Source of the DNA: Tubulanus polymorphus
Taxonomy: Eukaryota > Nemertea > Palaeonemertea > Tubulaniformes > Tubulanidae
DNA: 64,000 nucleotides
Direction of reading: 5' to 3'
NCBI RefSeq assembly: GCF_964204645.1
Contig: NC_134033.1
Coordinates: 4,087,631 to 4,151,630 of the forward strand
The notes below the pieces were generated by a model. The model had not been told where the DNA came from, did no database searches, and saw nothing but the letters and a program-made list of their open reading frames with translations. Positions 61,484-64,000 of this stretch are shown here, piece after piece. How positions within the stretch are numbered: the stretch's first letter is position 1; every line of letters starts with the position of its first letter. A program made the position numbers and the translations under genes.

Positions 61484-64000
61484 TTATTTACTGGATGTCG
61501 TCGATCCTAGTCGTCGTTTATTGCGTTCACGAATAGATTTCATATCGATTGTAAGTATTGTATAAAGAAGCGGATTCAGAGACGAGTTGATCGGTAAAAA
61601 TAGAACGGCCAGCCAAGCGGCCACCTGGTTCGGTATCTCGACCGAAAATACGGCGCAAAACTGAACGATTATTATCGGTAGCCAGCAAAATAGATTACAA
61701 AGATTGATTACTAAACTCCTTCGCGCTAAAACAAGTTCGGTAGGATCGGCTCTACCCGAGCCCGACCTACTTCCAGATACGAGTCTATACATCTGAGCGT
61801 ACGTCGTCATTATCGTAGCCAATATGGCCGCATTAAACAAGGCAAAAATAGCGAATGAATAGTGCCAGCCATTGACGTCGATCGTCAGTAAATTCATAGG
61901 CAAACAAACTCCGGTTGTACCGTAAAAATTGTCTCCGAAGTAAGACGACGATGACAGCGGTAGAATAGAAACTGTGCTCATAACGAGCCAACAAATGCAG
62001 CAAATCCCGATAACGTATTTAGGAGTTATAATCGGACTTCTAGAAAACGGGTTGACGATATTTGAATATCTCTGACGCGTTAGAATTAAGAGAAAAGTCA
62101 GGGAACCTTCGCACGAAACGGTGACAATAACCCCTGAGAGACGGCATAATGAGCTATCCGTCCAGGTTTCAGAATTCAGATAATAAACGCCTTTGAACGC
62201 GTGGTCAGCTCCTGCGATCAAAAACAAATAGACCGACATCAGAAAATCACAACCGGCAATATTTATGATGAGGATATCTGAAGATGTGTTACGTGTTCCG
62301 GTGGATTCCATCCGCAAAGCTTGAACTCGAAATGCAATAACGATACTGTTAGCGAGAAAACTGAAAGTTGCGATCATCCAGATGATGGCTCTCAGTACAG
62401 CGTTACCCATCAGGTCAGAGCAGGTCGAAAATTGATCAGCTTCGGGAAGACATCGGTCAACATTCGGTGCCATGCAGCAAAATTTGTAAGCATCCGAAGC
62501 GAGGTATTTCAATGATGTAAGATCGCCAAGGACGTTTCTTTGTACGGATATTACTTCAAAATTGTTGACGAGGTCTAAAATTTCAAGTTGAACCAATCCA
62601 GAAAAAGCATAGCTAGAAATATAATGTATTCTGTTACTGCTGATATTTAACGACTGTAATGCGGATAAACCTTTAAATACATTTTCACCGAGAACCGATA
62701 TAGAAAGTCCGTGAAGATCGAGAACAGTAAGTGACGTCAGACCTCGGAAACTACCGTCTTCTAAATGTTGCAGCGGATTTCCGATAAGAAATAGTTGTTT
62801 TAAACCGATCAAACCTGCGAATGTATTAGCAGATAATGATGTTATGCGGTTGTGAGTAAGGTCTAATGTGTATAGATTGTTTAGATTAGAAAACGCGTTT
62901 GGAACGATGTAAGACAAATTATTGCCCGAAATATCGAGAAAACGAAGATAAATGAAAGAGTTGAACGTCGACTCGTTAAATACGACTCGGTTATTCGACA
63001 AAATCAAAACCCGAGTTGATTCTATAAAACGACCAGTAATATCTGATAAAAGAGCATTTTCACAATCGATGAAATGACCCCGGCAATTACAACGTTCAGG
63101 ACACGTGACCTTACAGTATGACTCGTCATCTGAGTTATGTTTACAATTAACGACACCGTCGCAAACTTCAGATTGCGGAATACATCGATTCTCCCTGCCA
63201 CATTTAAACATTCCCGGACACGACCAAGTCTCGCAGTTTCGTTCATCTTCTGAATTAGGACAATCGGATCGACCGTCACAAACGTGTCTGATCGGTATAC
63301 AGTAAGATGCCGGACATTTTACAGTACCAGCCGCGCATTCGAAGTCATTACACGCGAGTATATGTTCAAGATTTCTACATACCGGGAAACCAATCGGCAT
63401 CCTTTCTAAAATACACCTTTCGTGTCGGGAATAACAGCGAGGAGAATTGAACGAACATCTTTGTTCATCCGATTCCTTACACAGATCTGTGAAACGAGTC
63501 GTACAGTGATTGCCATTATTACAGTAAACATCGGGATTCAATGTCATATTAGTGACCAATTCGTCTTCTTCGAGACTTCCGCTACAATCCACGACACCAT
63601 CCCGATACAACTGAGAACTAATACATTCACCGTCCCCGCACGAGAAACCCTGACAAAGTTCGGCAGTGCATCCGATCTCATCGGAACCGTCTTTACAGTT
63701 GGCTAGTCCGTCACATCGTTTATAACTATCGATACATTGGTGATTGGAACAGCGATATCGCGTAGATAAACACGGTGGATGATAGCACGAGTTCTCATCT
63801 GATCCATCGACGCAATCTCTCATAAAGTCGCAGAAACCGCTAATCGATATAACCTGTCCATCGTTACAGCGGAACTGACTGTGTAAATTGATATCCGTAC
63901 AATTGAGTTCATCTTCACCGTGTTGACAGTCGTGTATGGTATCACATACACGATGGTCGCTGATACATCTTTGATCGTTACATTCAAACTGCCACGATTT
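61484..64000 (-). CDS. P6: receptor gene, 3' part only, runs off the window
   Basis: The visible part is 838 codons plus stop of the third exon, open with no lesion. It starts within the first LDLa module at the window edge, then the remaining LDLa modules, LRR N-cap, seven LRRs, LRR C-cap cysteines and the full 7TM with QRY and NPLLY. The C-terminus ends TTSSK, like P4 and P5. Exons 1 and 2, the lectin domains and most CUB modules lie beyond 64000. Whether the whole gene is functional cannot be told here. It is the second candidate, after P1, for a working copy. Confidence 0.8.
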   Translation of the reverse strand, partial: KSWQFECNDQRCISDHRVCDTIHDCQHGEDELNCTDINLHSQFRCNDGQVISISGFCDFMRDCVDGSDENSCYHPPCLSTRYRCSNHQCIDSYKRCDGLANCKDGSDEIGCTAELCQGFSCGDGECISSQLYRDGVVDCSGSLEEDELVTNMTLNPDVYCNNGNHCTTRFTDLCKESDEQRCSFNSPRCYSRHERCILERMPIGFPVCRNLEHILACNDFECAAGTVKCPASYCIPIRHVCDGRSDCPNSEDERNCETWSCPGMFKCGRENRCIPQSEVCDGVVNCKHNSDDESYCKVTCPERCNCRGHFIDCENALLSDITGRFIESTRVLILSNNRVVFNESTFNSFIYLRFLDISGNNLSYIVPNAFSNLNNLYTLDLTHNRITSLSANTFAGLIGLKQLFLIGNPLQHLEDGSFRGLTSLTVLDLHGLSISVLGENVFKGLSALQSLNISSNRIHYISSYAFSGLVQLEILDLVNNFEVISVQRNVLGDLTSLKYLASDAYKFCCMAPNVDRCLPEADQFSTCSDLMGNAVLRAIIWMIATFSFLANSIVIAFRVQALRMESTGTRNTSSDILIINIAGCDFLMSVYLFLIAGADHAFKGVYYLNSETWTDSSLCRLSGVIVTVSCEGSLTFLLILTRQRYSNIVNPFSRSPIITPKYVIGICCICWLVMSTVSILPLSSSSYFGDNFYGTTGVCLPMNLLTIDVNGWHYSFAIFALFNAAILATIMTTYAQMYRLVSGSRSGSGRADPTELVLARRSLVINLCNLFCWLPIIIVQFCAVFSVEIPNQVAAWLAVLFLPINSSLNPLLYTILTIDMKSIRERNKRRLGSTTSSK

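Overview
The window looks like invertebrate animal nuclear DNA. Genes are split by introns with GT..AG borders, there are several retrotransposon families, and the host genes encode long receptors. Their architecture (LDL-receptor class A repeats, then leucine-rich repeats, then a rhodopsin-like seven-helix domain) matches the GRL101-type/type C LGR receptors first described in a pond snail. I therefore lean to a lophotrochozoan such as a mollusc, annelid or brachiopod, but the phylum is inferred, not shown.

The backbone is a head-to-tail array of six paralogous receptor loci, all on the minus strand, called P1 to P6 here from left to right: P1 3398-9649, P2 12241-18900, P3 23323-36896, P4 41500-47538, P5 52585-58839, P6 61484 to beyond 64000. 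Each has three coding exons with phase-0 introns. Exon 1 encodes a signal peptide, a CUB domain and CUB-like modules. Exon 2 encodes more CUB-like modules and the first half of a C-type lectin domain. A single exon of about 3.3 kb encodes the rest of that lectin domain, a second lectin-like domain, about six LDLa modules, seven LRRs and the whole 7TM. The predicted protein is about 1950 residues.

Only P1 is open from start to stop. P2 has a one-base deletion. P3 is split by a young, complete BEL/Pao LTR retrotransposon (24712-31947, 5-bp target duplication). P4 has two nonsense codons and a frameshift. P5 has a one-base insertion and loses two ectodomain cysteines. P6 is open as far as it can be seen. 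The copies are nearly identical in CUB1, the LDLa/LRR region and the 7TM, but differ in short patches of the CUB-like and lectin-like modules. That suggests recognition surfaces diversifying on a homogenised signalling core.

The spacers are mosaic. They carry plus-strand non-LTR retrotransposon relics with (TATAC)n tails at 191-1685, 20111-20541 and 48552-50891, and an empty version of that site near 40690. They carry orphan fragments of the 7TM exon upstream of P2 to P5, a 339-bp Mutator-like foldback element inside P2 intron 1 with an empty site in P3, and a G-rich GTAC-ended insertion at 11105-12035. Three paralogous blocks (2120-2789, 20679-21361, 51328-52019) each contain three plus-strand units bounded by convincing splice acceptor and donor motifs. 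These look like exons of an undescribed antisense or intergenic transcript. A short orphan exon candidate lies at 10330-10506.

There are no rRNA, confident tRNA, CRISPR or bacterial-type features.
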